A stretch of DNA of 44,474 nucleotides, taken from assembly GCF_030403745.1 (NCBI RefSeq), contig NZ_JAQMWP010000039.1:1-44474 (forward strand), read 5' to 3'. A program made the position numbers and the translations under genes. Positions 15,695-23,450 of this stretch are shown one piece after another (the first letter of the stretch is position 1; each line of letters begins with the position of its first letter). The notes beneath the pieces were generated by a model. The model was given only the letters and a program-made list of their open reading frames with translations, was not told the DNA's origin and ran no database searches. This stretch comes from Streptomyces sp. S.PB5 (GTDB lineage Bacteria > Actinomycetota > Actinomycetes > Streptomycetales > Streptomycetaceae).

Positions 15695-16573
15695 TCAGTG
15701 GGCGGCCAGGAGCCGCCGTGCGGTGACCAGGGCCTGATCGGCGTAGCCGCGCCCGAAGAGCACCGTGTGGACCAGGAGCGGGAAGAGCTGGTGCAGGCCG
15801 ACGCGCTGCTGCCGGCCCGGGGCGAGGGGTGCGGCGTCCTGATATCCCGCCAGCACCTCCGCGAGGAACGGACAACCGAACAGCTGGAGCATGGCGAGGT
15901 CGGTCTCGCGATGCCCGCCGTGCGCCGCGGGATCGATCAGCCACACCTGCCCGTCGGCACCCCACAGCACGTTGCCGTTCCACAGATCCCCGTGCAGTCG
16001 CGCGGGCTCCTCGGCAGGACCGGCCAGTTCGTCCATTCGCTCGCAGACCTGCTCGAACACGGCAGCCTCGGCGGCCCGTACGACACCTCCGTCGACCGCC
16101 TGGCGCACATACGGCAGAACCCGGTGAGTGCCGTACCAGTCGGCCCAGTTGCTCCCCTGCGCGTTGCGCATCGGCGCCCGTCCGATGAACGCCTGCGCGC
16201 AGCCGCCGGGCGGTGGTGCCCCGAACGCGGCCGCACCCGCCGCGTGCATCCCGGCCAGCTCCCGCCCGAACCGCACCGCGGCCTCTGCGCTCGGCCGCCC
16301 CTCGGGCACGAACCCGGTGACCAGCCACCGTCCCTCACGACCGTGGACAGGCGGCACCCGCACCGACCCGGCATCGCCCAGCCACCGCATCCCGGCCGCC
16401 TCGGCACGTGCCTCCGCCGCGCCGCCGGCGTCCTTGACCACCACCGAGCCACCGTCCAGGGCGACTTCGGTGACCGCCCCGGTCAGCCGCCGCCGCGTCA
16501 CCACCGCCCGCCCGGTGAGCCGGGCCGCCACAGCCCCCGGCCCGTCACCCTCCTCGGGCACGGACGCACTCAT
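15695..16573 (-). CDS. Fructosamine/ketosamine-3-kinase family protein
   Basis: 292 residues from ATG 16573 (MSASVPEEGDGPGAVAARLT). GSVVVKDAGGAAEARAEAAG contains the nucleotide-binding lysine and following acidic residue. RLHGDLWNGNVLWG is the catalytic loop (HGDLWxxN), and VWLIDPAAHGGHRETDLAML carries the metal-binding aspartate and GHRE motif of fructosamine-3-kinase-like enzymes. ATP-dependent phosphorylation of protein- or amino-acid-bound fructosamines destabilises them for deglycation. Its ATG overlaps the stop of a 45-residue gene (ATGA). A decayed inverted copy of its N-terminus lies at 14191-14385. Confidence 0.9.
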   Translation of the reverse strand: MSASVPEEGDGPGAVAARLTGRAVVTRRRLTGAVTEVALDGGSVVVKDAGGAAEARAEAAGMRWLGDAGSVRVPPVHGREGRWLVTGFVPEGRPSAEAAVRFGRELAGMHAAGAAAFGAPPPGGCAQAFIGRAPMRNAQGSNWADWYGTHRVLPYVRQAVDGGVVRAAEAAVFEQVCERMDELAGPAEEPARLHGDLWNGNVLWGADGQVWLIDPAAHGGHRETDLAMLQLFGCPFLAEVLAGYQDAAPLAPGRQQRVGLHQLFPLLVHTVLFGRGYADQALVTARRLLAAH

Positions 16574-16707
16574 CCGACGGTCCCCGTCACGCCCAGATGC
16601 ACGATCGTCTCCGTTCCGTCGTCCCACCGCCACGGCACATGACGACCCTGCACGTGGACACCGCCGATCCGGTGGTCGACCCCGTTGAGCGCCCGCCGCT
16701 CGGTCAT
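16570..16707 (-). CDS. 45-residue protein translationally coupled to the fructosamine kinase
   Basis: MTERRALNGVDHRIGGVHVQ followed by GRHVPWRWDDGTETIVHLGV and a short tail. The start at 16707 gives 45 residues. The frame extends upstream to 16770, but with arginine-rich content. The TGA overlaps the kinase ATG by four bases, the usual arrangement for coupled translation, so the small gene is probably real. No known family was recognised; it has no membrane segment or signal peptide. It lies 34 nt after the GNAT gene. Confidence 0.55.
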   Translation of the reverse strand: MTERRALNGVDHRIGGVHVQGRHVPWRWDDGTETIVHLGVTGTVG

Positions 16708-16741
16708 CCTGCCTCCCGCAGCTCGCCCGACGCCCGGCAGC

Positions 16742-17224
16742 CTACGGACGAACGCCGTCCGGCGCCGCACCCGCGCGCGGGCCGCCCGCCGGCTCGCGCA
16801 CCATCCACACGTCCACCGTGTCCTCCGACTCGACGGTGAACCCGTGCCGCTCGTACAGCCGCCGGGCCGGGCTGCCCTGGAGCACGTTCAACCGGACGGG
16901 CCGGCCCTCGCGGTCGCATCGCTCCAGCAGCTCCCGCAGCACACCCGAACCGATACCGCTGCCCTGGAGGTGCGGGGCCAGGAAGAAGTGTTCCAGCCAG
17001 TGGGCGTCCTCGGCCGGCCGCAGCGCCACGCACCCGGCGAACTCACCGCCCACCTCGATGATCCAGGCGTGCTCGGGTACGAAGCTGTCCCGCAGCCGCT
17101 GCCGGACCCGGTGCTCGTCGTACCGCCCGAGCCGCTCCAGGTCCGGCCGCATCACCACGGCACGCAGTTCCGCCACCGGTTCGAGGTCGGCCCCCGACGC
17201 CGGCCGCAGTTCCCAGTCCGCCAT
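16742..17224 (-). CDS. GNAT N-acetyltransferase
   Basis: 160 residues from ATG 17224 (MADWELRPASGADLEPVAEL). The acetyl-CoA loop is FFLAPHLQGSGIGSGVLREL (Q-G-S-G-I-G), preceded by CVALRPAEDAHWLEHF and followed by LNVLQGSPARRLYERHGFTV, all in the normal GNAT order. It is the first gene of a probable minus-strand operon: GNAT, 45-residue protein, fructosamine kinase, SDR. It diverges from another GNAT gene 50 nt away. Substrate unknown. Confidence 0.88.
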   Translation of the reverse strand: MADWELRPASGADLEPVAELRAVVMRPDLERLGRYDEHRVRQRLRDSFVPEHAWIIEVGGEFAGCVALRPAEDAHWLEHFFLAPHLQGSGIGSGVLRELLERCDREGRPVRLNVLQGSPARRLYERHGFTVESEDTVDVWMVREPAGGPRAGAAPDGVRP

Positions 17225-17274
17225 GATCGTCAGATTACCGGGCGTAGCGGGACCCGCCGTGGCAGGGTGGCGTC

Positions 17275-17847
17275 ATGACTGTCGAGGTGCGCCCGGCTTC
17301 GGTCTTCGAGGACGTACGTGCGGTGGTGGGCCCGAAGTCGCCCACGTCCACTGTCTGCTGGTGCCTCAGCTACCGGATCCCGTCCAAGCTCAGCAACGAA
17401 CTGCGCGGCCAGGCCCGCGCCGACTATGTCGCCGAGCTGTGCAGCCGGCAGCCCCCTCCCGGGGTGATCGCGTACGACGGTGACGAGCCGGTCGGCTGGG
17501 CAGCCGTGGCGCCCCGCTCGGACACGTCCTTCGCCCGCAGCCGCAAGATCCCGCGTGTGGACGACCTGCCGGTGTGGTCCCTGTGGTGCATCCGCGTCCG
17601 CGCGGGCCACCGCAAGCAGGGCATCTCGCACCCCCTCATCGCCGGCGCCGTCGACTTCGCCCGCGCCCAGGGCGCCCCGGCGATCGAGGCGTACCCGCTC
17701 GACAACGGCGACGCCCGTGTCGACCTGACCATGGCGTACGCCGGTCTGCGGAAGAACTTCGAGCGCGCCGGGTTCGTGCATGCCGCCGACACCACCTCGG
17801 TGCTGGCCGGACATCCCCGGATTCTGATGCGACTCGATCTGCGGTGA
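17275..17847 (+). CDS. GNAT N-acetyltransferase
   Basis: 190 residues from ATG 17275. The segment VWSLWCIRVRAGHRKQGISH then PLIAGAVDFARAQGAPAIEA carries the CoA-binding loop (R-x-x-G-H-R-K-Q-G-I) and following helix. STVCWCLSYRIPSKLSNELR near residues 25-45 and GWAAVAPRSDTSFARSRKIP are characteristic of a Streptomyces/Mycobacterium GNAT subfamily of unannotated substrate. It is not obviously co-transcribed with the expansin gene downstream. Confidence 0.85.
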   Translation: MTVEVRPASVFEDVRAVVGPKSPTSTVCWCLSYRIPSKLSNELRGQARADYVAELCSRQPPPGVIAYDGDEPVGWAAVAPRSDTSFARSRKIPRVDDLPVWSLWCIRVRAGHRKQGISHPLIAGAVDFARAQGAPAIEAYPLDNGDARVDLTMAYAGLRKNFERAGFVHAADTTSVLAGHPRILMRLDLR

Positions 17848-18010
17848 CAGCGCACTGATTTCCGGGATCCGCGGAACTTTCTCTCGATCCGCGGCAACCT
17901 TTTCGGATCCGGTGGCCACTGATGGGTCGGACGCCTCCTTCCCGGGGGCGGCCCGGCATCAAGCGTGCCGTTCCGAACCGTGCACTCCGAACCGAGTAAG
18001 GACCTCATCC

Positions 18011-18970
18011 GTGGCGTCCCCTTCACACCGCCGTCGTCGCCCCCGCCGGCAGGCCACCTGGGTGGTCTCCGCGATAGCCGTGGCGGCCGTCGCCCTCGTC
18101 GCTTCCCTGATCGTGGCCTTCGCCCCCGACCGCGATGCCGACGACAGGCCCGAGGCGGCCGCATCGGTCGCCGGCGCCGAGCTGAGCGCGGCGCCCACGA
18201 CGTCCGCACCGACGACGCAGTCGCCGTCTCCCTCTCCGTCGCCGACGGCCGCGTCGAGCACGCCGTCGGCCACCCCGTCGGCCAGGAAGAGCACCCCGGC
18301 CACGCGGCCGACGACCACGAGCCCCCGGCGCACCTCGGCCGGCACGGCAGTATCGGCGGGACGGATCCGGCCCGGTACCACCTACCAGGGCGTCGCCACC
18401 TTCTACGACGCCGGCAACGGCGACGGCGCCTGCTCGTTCGGCCCGACCGACGACGTCATGACGGCCGCGATGAACCACACCGACTACGAGACGTCCAAGG
18501 TGTGCGGCGCGTACGTCCGGGTCCGGGCGTCGAGCGGCGCCACCGTCACCGTACGCATCACCAACGAATGCCCCCTGCCCTGCGCCCCCGGCCAACTCGA
18601 CCTCAGCGCCCAGGCCTTCGCCAAGCTGGCGGCGCCCTCGAAGGGGCAGATCCCGGTCACCTGGAGCCTGCTCAGCCCCGGCACCTCGGAGAAGATCTCG
18701 ATCCGCTACAAGACCGGCTCCAGCCGCTACTGGTGCGGCATCCAGGCGATCGGCCACCGCAATCCGCTGGCGCGCCTGGAGGTCCGCACCGGCGGCGGGT
18801 GGACCAGCCTGCCCCGCACCGACTACAACTACTTCCTCTCCGAGAAGGGCAGCGGCTGCGGGAGTGCGATCAGGATCACCGACATCTACGGTGAGCGGCT
18901 GACGGTCGAGGGCATCGCGGTGCGTCCGGGGGCCGTGCAGCAGACCGGGGTCCAGTTCTCCGCCCACTGA
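18011..18970 (+). CDS. Secreted expansin-like protein (DPBB plus carbohydrate-binding-like domain)
   Basis: 319 residues from GTG 18011 with AAGGA 8 nt upstream. Layout: basic N-terminus, hydrophobic segment about residues 15-37 (VVSAIAVAAVALVASLIVAF), a Ser/Thr/Pro-rich linker to about residue 115, then a double-psi beta-barrel (GVATFYDAGNGDGACSFGPT, AMNHTDYETSKVCGAYV, ITNECPLPCAPGQLDLS), and a C-terminal sandwich domain (KISIRYKTGSSRYWCGIQAI). This is the bacterial expansin (EXLX) pattern. Such proteins loosen plant or bacterial cell-wall polysaccharides without hydrolysis. The DPBB cysteines look paired. It is probably surface-anchored or secreted. Confidence 0.85.
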   Translation: MASPSHRRRRPRRQATWVVSAIAVAAVALVASLIVAFAPDRDADDRPEAAASVAGAELSAAPTTSAPTTQSPSPSPSPTAASSTPSATPSARKSTPATRPTTTSPRRTSAGTAVSAGRIRPGTTYQGVATFYDAGNGDGACSFGPTDDVMTAAMNHTDYETSKVCGAYVRVRASSGATVTVRITNECPLPCAPGQLDLSAQAFAKLAAPSKGQIPVTWSLLSPGTSEKISIRYKTGSSRYWCGIQAIGHRNPLARLEVRTGGGWTSLPRTDYNYFLSEKGSGCGSAIRITDIYGERLTVEGIAVRPGAVQQTGVQFSAH

Positions 18971-18988
18971 GGAAGCGGCCGAAGGGCG

Positions 18989-19636
18989 TCAGCGCGTCGG
19001 CCAGACGGCTCCGAGAACCGTCCTCACCTGCTCCATGAGGTGGGCGGGGTCGAACCTGCCCGGCTCGCTGAGCGCGACGCGGCCGAAGTGTTCCGCGCAG
19101 GCGACGAGGGCGTGGGCGAGGATCTGCGGGTCGAGGGACGGACCGGTGCGGTCGGCCTGGACGTGGCGGATCCAGGCCTCGACCCGCAGCCGGAACCGTT
19201 CCCGGTCCGCTTCGACGCGGTCGCGTACGACGGCGGGCATGTTCCCGGGAGGCAGCAGGATGAGGCGCCAGGTGTCTGGGTCCGCACGGAGCATCGCGCC
19301 CATCCGAGGCACCGCCTCGGCGGCGAACGCGGCGGGATCGCGCAGCTGCCGCACGTCGGGGACGCTCTCCAGCAACCGCGTGAAGGCGCGGGCCTGTTGC
19401 CGGTCGAGGAGGGCGGTCAGCAGGGCGTCGAGGTTCTCGAACGCGCCGTAGACCACCGACCGGGCGACATCGGCCCGCTTGGCGATGGCGTCGATGGAGA
19501 CCCGGTCGTAGCCGTCGTCGACGATCACGGCCAGTGCCGCGTCGAGGAGCTGCTCGCGGCGCTCCGCCATCGGGACGCGCGGCGCGTAGGGGCGCCGCCT
19601 GCGCGGCCCCTGTTGCGAAGACGTGGACGCTGACAC
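18989..19636 (-). CDS. TetR-family transcriptional regulator
   Basis: 215 residues from GTG 19636; a start at ATG 19570 (MAERREQLLDAALAV) would remove a 22-residue basic tail. The DNA-binding helix-turn-helix is AVIVDDGYDRVSIDAIAKRA plus DVARSVVYGAFENLDALLTA, the regular TetR_N pattern. The rest is a helical ligand-binding domain with no recognisable ligand class. Two adjacent 20-bp palindromes between this gene and the divergent MpaB-like gene are its probable operators, giving auto-repression and control of the oxygenase. Confidence 0.92.
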   Translation of the reverse strand: MSASTSSQQGPRRRRPYAPRVPMAERREQLLDAALAVIVDDGYDRVSIDAIAKRADVARSVVYGAFENLDALLTALLDRQQARAFTRLLESVPDVRQLRDPAAFAAEAVPRMGAMLRADPDTWRLILLPPGNMPAVVRDRVEADRERFRLRVEAWIRHVQADRTGPSLDPQILAHALVACAEHFGRVALSEPGRFDPAHLMEQVRTVLGAVWPTR

Positions 19637-19645
19637 CTTGGCAGC

Positions 19646-19686
19646 TTACGACACGCGTGTCTTAATTTACGACAGCACTGTCGTAA
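19646..19686. promoter_or_regulatory. Two tandem TetR-type operator palindromes
   Basis: Site 1, TTACGACACGCGTGTCTTAA (19646-19665), has 10-bp arms with one mismatch. Site 2, TTACGACAGCACTGTCGTAA (19667-19686), has perfect 9-bp arms around CA. They repeat with a 21-bp period, two helical turns, so both dimers would sit on the same DNA face. TTGGCA at 19638-19643 may be the -35 of the rightward gene, with site 1 covering the promoter core. Confidence 0.85.
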
Positions 19687-19728
19687 TCGAGGGGCGGCAC
19701 AGGCCGCGCAGGCACAGGGAGCGGCTCC

Positions 19729-20790
19729 ATGGCGAGGCTCAGGCGCAGCGAGGTCCCACCGCACGAGGACTACGGCTTCTTCGGGCCCGGCTCGGTGGTG
19801 TGGAAGGTCTGGGGCTATCCGACCGCGCCGACCGTGGGCTTCCAGCGGGCCGTGGTGGTCGAGGAACTCGACCCGCCGCTGGTGGCCGCCGTCGACGCCA
19901 CCCAGGGCATCTACCAGCGCTCCCGCACCCGCTACGACCGCACCTTGCGCTACTTCGCGATGGTCGCCTTCGCCGGCTCGCGGGAGGTGTCCAAGGCCGC
20001 GGACATCCTGGTCAAGGTCCACTCCAAGGCGATCGGCCACCTCCCCTACGGCGGCGGCACGTACGACGCCAACGACCCCGCCTCGCAGCTGTGGATCCAG
20101 CTCACCGGCTGGCACTCCATCCTCTACGCGTACGAGAAGTACGGCCCCGGCAAGCTCACCGCCGAGGAGGAGAAGGAGTACTGGGAGGCCTGCGCGCTCG
20201 CCGCGGAACTGCAGACCTGCTCGCCCGACGACGTCCCCCGCAGCCGTGAGGGAGTCCGGGAGTACTTCGCCCGGATGCGCCCGCACCTCTCCGCCAGCCC
20301 GATCGCCCGGGAGGCCATGAACCACCTCCTCAAGAGCGAACTCGTCTTTCCGCCCCACCCGCGCTGGGCGAAGCCGATCGCCCTGGTCGTGGCGAGGACG
20401 CAGCGGGCCGCGACGCTGGCCACGATGCCGCGCTGGATGCGTGAGATGGCCGGCATACGCCAGTCCCGCCTCCTCGACACCCTCATCGTGCCGGTCATGA
20501 AGGTGGCCTTCGCTCTCGCCCACCTCAACCCCAGGGTCGAACTGCACCTGCTGGGACGGCTGTCGCCCTCGACGGTCGCGGTGGTCGCACCGGTCAAGCT
20601 CGGCATCCCGCCCCGCAACGCGGAGGTCCTGACCCCCGCGGAGGCCCGCGCCCGTTACGGCTACGCCGAACCCGCCGAGGCCCACCTGGAGTTCCGGGCC
20701 CGGCAGGCCACCCGTGTCTTCGGCGACGGGAAGGCCCCCAGCGACCAGGGGCTCATCGAGTCCCAGGAGGTCCTGGGCCCGCTCTCCTGA
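19729..20790 (+). CDS. Oxygenase MpaB family (DUF2236) protein
   Basis: 353 residues from ATG 19729 with GGGAG upstream. GPGSVVWKVWGYPTAPTVGF, RTRYDRTLRYFAMVAFAGS, VKVHSKAIGHLPYGGGTYDA and IQLTGWHSILYAYEKYG are the conserved blocks of the MpaB/DUF2236 family, which also contains rubber oxygenases (Lcp). The histidines in VHSKAIGH and GWHS are likely haem or metal contacts by family analogy. Mycophenolic-acid MpaB cleaves a prenyl chain; the substrate here is unknown. The gene is divergent from a TetR regulator and very probably induced by its ligand. Confidence 0.85.
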   Translation: MARLRRSEVPPHEDYGFFGPGSVVWKVWGYPTAPTVGFQRAVVVEELDPPLVAAVDATQGIYQRSRTRYDRTLRYFAMVAFAGSREVSKAADILVKVHSKAIGHLPYGGGTYDANDPASQLWIQLTGWHSILYAYEKYGPGKLTAEEEKEYWEACALAAELQTCSPDDVPRSREGVREYFARMRPHLSASPIAREAMNHLLKSELVFPPHPRWAKPIALVVARTQRAATLATMPRWMREMAGIRQSRLLDTLIVPVMKVAFALAHLNPRVELHLLGRLSPSTVAVVAPVKLGIPPRNAEVLTPAEARARYGYAEPAEAHLEFRARQATRVFGDGKAPSDQGLIESQEVLGPLS

Positions 20791-20957
20791 TCTGCGGAAA
20801 TGAGTGCTGACACCGATGGCCCCGGACATGGGGGCCGTGTGAGCGTGGGGATGACGCAGACCGCAACGGCACGCAGCAAGGAGAACCTGTATCCATCCCC
20901 GCCAAGTCAAGCACCAGCAGCATCCCCGGCCTTCCTCGCGGCGGAAGGCGGTGACCC

Positions 20958-22157
20958 ATGGGACACGCTGACACCCTCCTGGCCATGGGCGGCGCCTTCC
21001 TCGCGGCCGCGTTCCTCGCCCGCCTCGGCGGCAGGATCGGACTTCCGACCATCCCCCTGTTCATGCTGGCCGGCATCCTGCTCGGCCCCCACACACCGGG
21101 CATCGTCCTGGTCCGGGACGCGCACGACTTCGAGATGCTCTCCGCGCTCGGACTGGTGCTGCTGCTGTTCTGTCTGGGCCTGGAGTTCCACCTCGACGAC
21201 CTCCGGCGCGGCGGCGGGCGGCTCCTCGCCGCAGGCGGCATCTATCTGGTGCTCAACGTCGGCGCCGGCCTGGGATTCGGCTTCGCCCTGGGATGGGGCG
21301 CCCGGGAGGCGCTGGTGCTCGCCGGGGTGCTGGGCATCTCCTCGTCCGCGATCGTCACCAAGATCCTGATCGACCTCGGCCGGATCGGCCGCCCCGAGAC
21401 CCGGCTGATCCTGGGCGTCATCGTGGTGGAGGACATCTTCCTCGCCCTGTATCTCGCGGCACTCCAACCGGTCGTCGGCGGAGCCCGGGGCGTCGCCGAC
21501 GTGGCGCTGGAGGCGGGCAAGGCCTTCGCGTTCCTGCTCGCACTGGCCGCCGCGGCCCGCTACGGCACCCGGCTGGTCGGCCGCCTGATCGCCGTACGCG
21601 ACAACGAACTGCTCGTGATCAGCTTCCTCGGCGCGGCCGTACTGGTCGCCGGGGTCTCCGAACTCCTCGGTGTCGCCGACGCGATCGGGGCCTTCATGGT
21701 CGGACTGATCCTCGCCGGCACCCCGTCCGCCGCCCGGATCCGCCGACTCGTCCATCCCCTGCGCGATGCCTTCGCCGCCATCTTCTTCTTCGCCTTCGGA
21801 CTCGCCATCGACCCCGCCGTCGTCGCCGCCGTCGCCGGGCCGGTCGCCGCGGCGGCGGCCCTGACCGTGGTCATGAACGTGATCGCGGGAGTCCTCGTCG
21901 CCCGCCTCCACCGTCACGGCCCCGAGCACGCCGCGGACATCGCCACCACCCTCGTCGCCCGCGGGGAGTTCGCCCTCATCCTCGCCGCGATGGCGACCAG
22001 CGCCGGACTCGACGCCCGGCTCGCCCCGTTCATCGCCGGATACGTTCTAGTCCTGGCGGTCCTCGGACCCGTACTGGCCGGACGTGCCCATCTGTTGGCG
22101 CGCGCTCTGCAGTCCATGGGCTCGCTGGTCCCGCAGCGCGCGTCCGTCCCGGGCTGA
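20958..22157 (+). CDS. CPA2-type cation:proton antiporter (Kef/NapA-like membrane domain)
   Basis: 399 residues from ATG 20958. About a dozen hydrophobic segments fill the protein. Landmarks are GLPTIPLFMLAGILLGPHTP, LVLLLFCLGLEFHLDDLRR, GISSSAIVTKILIDLGRIGR, DAIGAFMVGLILAGTPSAAR, FFAFGLAIDP and ARGEFALILAAMATSAG, all in Na_H_Exchanger order. It exchanges K+ or Na+ for H+ across the plasma membrane. It lacks the C-terminal TrkA-N/RCK domain of KefB/KefC, and no separate TrkA-C subunit gene is adjacent, unlike many actinobacterial homologues. Confidence 0.9.
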   Translation: MGHADTLLAMGGAFLAAAFLARLGGRIGLPTIPLFMLAGILLGPHTPGIVLVRDAHDFEMLSALGLVLLLFCLGLEFHLDDLRRGGGRLLAAGGIYLVLNVGAGLGFGFALGWGAREALVLAGVLGISSSAIVTKILIDLGRIGRPETRLILGVIVVEDIFLALYLAALQPVVGGARGVADVALEAGKAFAFLLALAAAARYGTRLVGRLIAVRDNELLVISFLGAAVLVAGVSELLGVADAIGAFMVGLILAGTPSAARIRRLVHPLRDAFAAIFFFAFGLAIDPAVVAAVAGPVAAAAALTVVMNVIAGVLVARLHRHGPEHAADIATTLVARGEFALILAAMATSAGLDARLAPFIAGYVLVLAVLGPVLAGRAHLLARALQSMGSLVPQRASVPG

Positions 22158-22231
22158 TGCGGCCGGCGGTGTTTGTAGGCGCCAACCACCAGGGAGAATA
22201 AGGCGAGACGACTCCGCGAGGGGGAGAAGTC

Positions 22232-22408
22232 ATGCCCCGATCCGACGATGAGCGTCTGATGACGCTCGAAGCCCGGTTCGCCTGGTGGGTGCTGGCGATC
22301 GCCACGGCCGTACTGGTGGGGGGTGTGGTCATGGCCAGCGGACTGCTGATCGCCACCGGTCTGGTACTGGCAGGCATCGCAGCCCAGTTGCTCGATCAGC
22401 AGCGCTGA
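22232..22408 (+). CDS. 58-residue single- or double-span membrane protein
   Basis: MPRSDDERLMTLEARFAWWV then hydrophobic LAIATAVLVGGVVMASGLLI and ATGLVLAGIAAQLLDQQR. GGGGGAGAA lies 5-10 nt before the ATG at 22232, a strong ribosome binding site. The hydrophobic core could span the membrane once or form a hairpin. It follows the antiporter gene by 74 nt in the same direction, so a role as an accessory subunit is possible, but nothing in the sequence proves it. No family recognised. Confidence 0.6.
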   Translation: MPRSDDERLMTLEARFAWWVLAIATAVLVGGVVMASGLLIATGLVLAGIAAQLLDQQR

Positions 22409-22496
22409 CCGGGCACTTCACGAAGACATCCGCGGTGCGCGGCATTCGCGGTCCGAGAACCGGGACTCGACGCGCGGCGGCGGCCCCGCTGCTGTC

Positions 22497-23432
22497 GTGA
22501 GACGAGAACCGTACGGACGGGAGCGGGCGTTGGCGGACGGAAGCCGCAGTGGCGGGGTGCCTGTAGGTCTGTTCGTCGGACTGTGCACCCTCGATGTCGT
22601 CCAGCTCGTCGACCACGCCCCCGCCCCCGACGAGAAACTCACGGCCCGTGAACAGCTCGTCGTCGCCGGCGGGCCCGCGGCGAACGCGGCCGCGACCTTC
22701 CGTCACCTGGGCGGCAGGGCCCGGCTGCTCACCGCGATCGGCTCCCATCCGCTGGGCCTCGCGGCCGCCGCCGACCTGCACCGACTGGGCGTGAGGGTGT
22801 CGGACCTGGCGGCCGAGTCGACCGAACCTCCTGCCGTCTCCTCGATCCTGGTCACCGCGTCCACCGGAGAACGTGCCGTCGCGTCGACGAACGCCACGGC
22901 CCACCGGCTCGACCCTCCCGGCGATCTGGCCACCGTCGTGGCGGCCTGCGACATCGTCGAAGTCGACGGTCACCACCGGGAGCTGGCGCTCGCCGCCGCC
23001 CGGACGGCGCGTGCCCTCGACCGTCCGACCGTCCTCGACGCGGGCAGCTGGAAGGACGGCACCGAGGACCTGCTGCCGTCGATCGACGTGGCCGTCTGCT
23101 CGGCCGACTTCCACCCGCCCGGCGTGAACACACCGACGGCCACCCTGCGGTTCCTGCGGGAGCACGGGGTGGCCTGGGCCGCCGTCAGCCGGGGCGGCGG
23201 GCCCATCGTGTGGGCGGGCCCCGACGGCGGCGGCACGGTGGACGTGCCGCAGGTCGAGGTGAGGGACACGCTCGGCGCCGGAGACGTCCTGCACGGGGCC
23301 CTCACCCACCGCCTCGCGCTGCACGGCACCCTGACATCGGAGGGTTTCGCCGAGGCGCTGCGCGCCGCAGCCGAGGTGGCCTCGCGCGCGTGCACCTCGT
23401 TCGGCACCCGGGCGTGGATGCAGGGCGGGTGA
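22497..23432 (+). CDS. PfkB-family carbohydrate/nucleoside kinase
   Basis: 311 residues if GTG 22497 is used; TTG 22530 (GGGAG 6 nt upstream) or GTG 22557 could also be the start, since the conserved part begins at VGLFVGLCTLDVVQLVD. VVAGGPAANAAATFRHLGGR is the first PfkB signature and VEVRDTLGAGDVLHGALTHR the second, with catalytic Asp in D-T-L-G-A-G-D. The divergence of the lid region prevents naming the sugar; ribokinase-, fructokinase- or ADP-heptose-like substrates are all possible. It is a lone gene. Confidence 0.85.
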   Translation: MRREPYGRERALADGSRSGGVPVGLFVGLCTLDVVQLVDHAPAPDEKLTAREQLVVAGGPAANAAATFRHLGGRARLLTAIGSHPLGLAAAADLHRLGVRVSDLAAESTEPPAVSSILVTASTGERAVASTNATAHRLDPPGDLATVVAACDIVEVDGHHRELALAAARTARALDRPTVLDAGSWKDGTEDLLPSIDVAVCSADFHPPGVNTPTATLRFLREHGVAWAAVSRGGGPIVWAGPDGGGTVDVPQVEVRDTLGAGDVLHGALTHRLALHGTLTSEGFAEALRAAAEVASRACTSFGTRAWMQGG

Positions 23433-23450
23433 TGAGCCCGCGGCCCGTGG

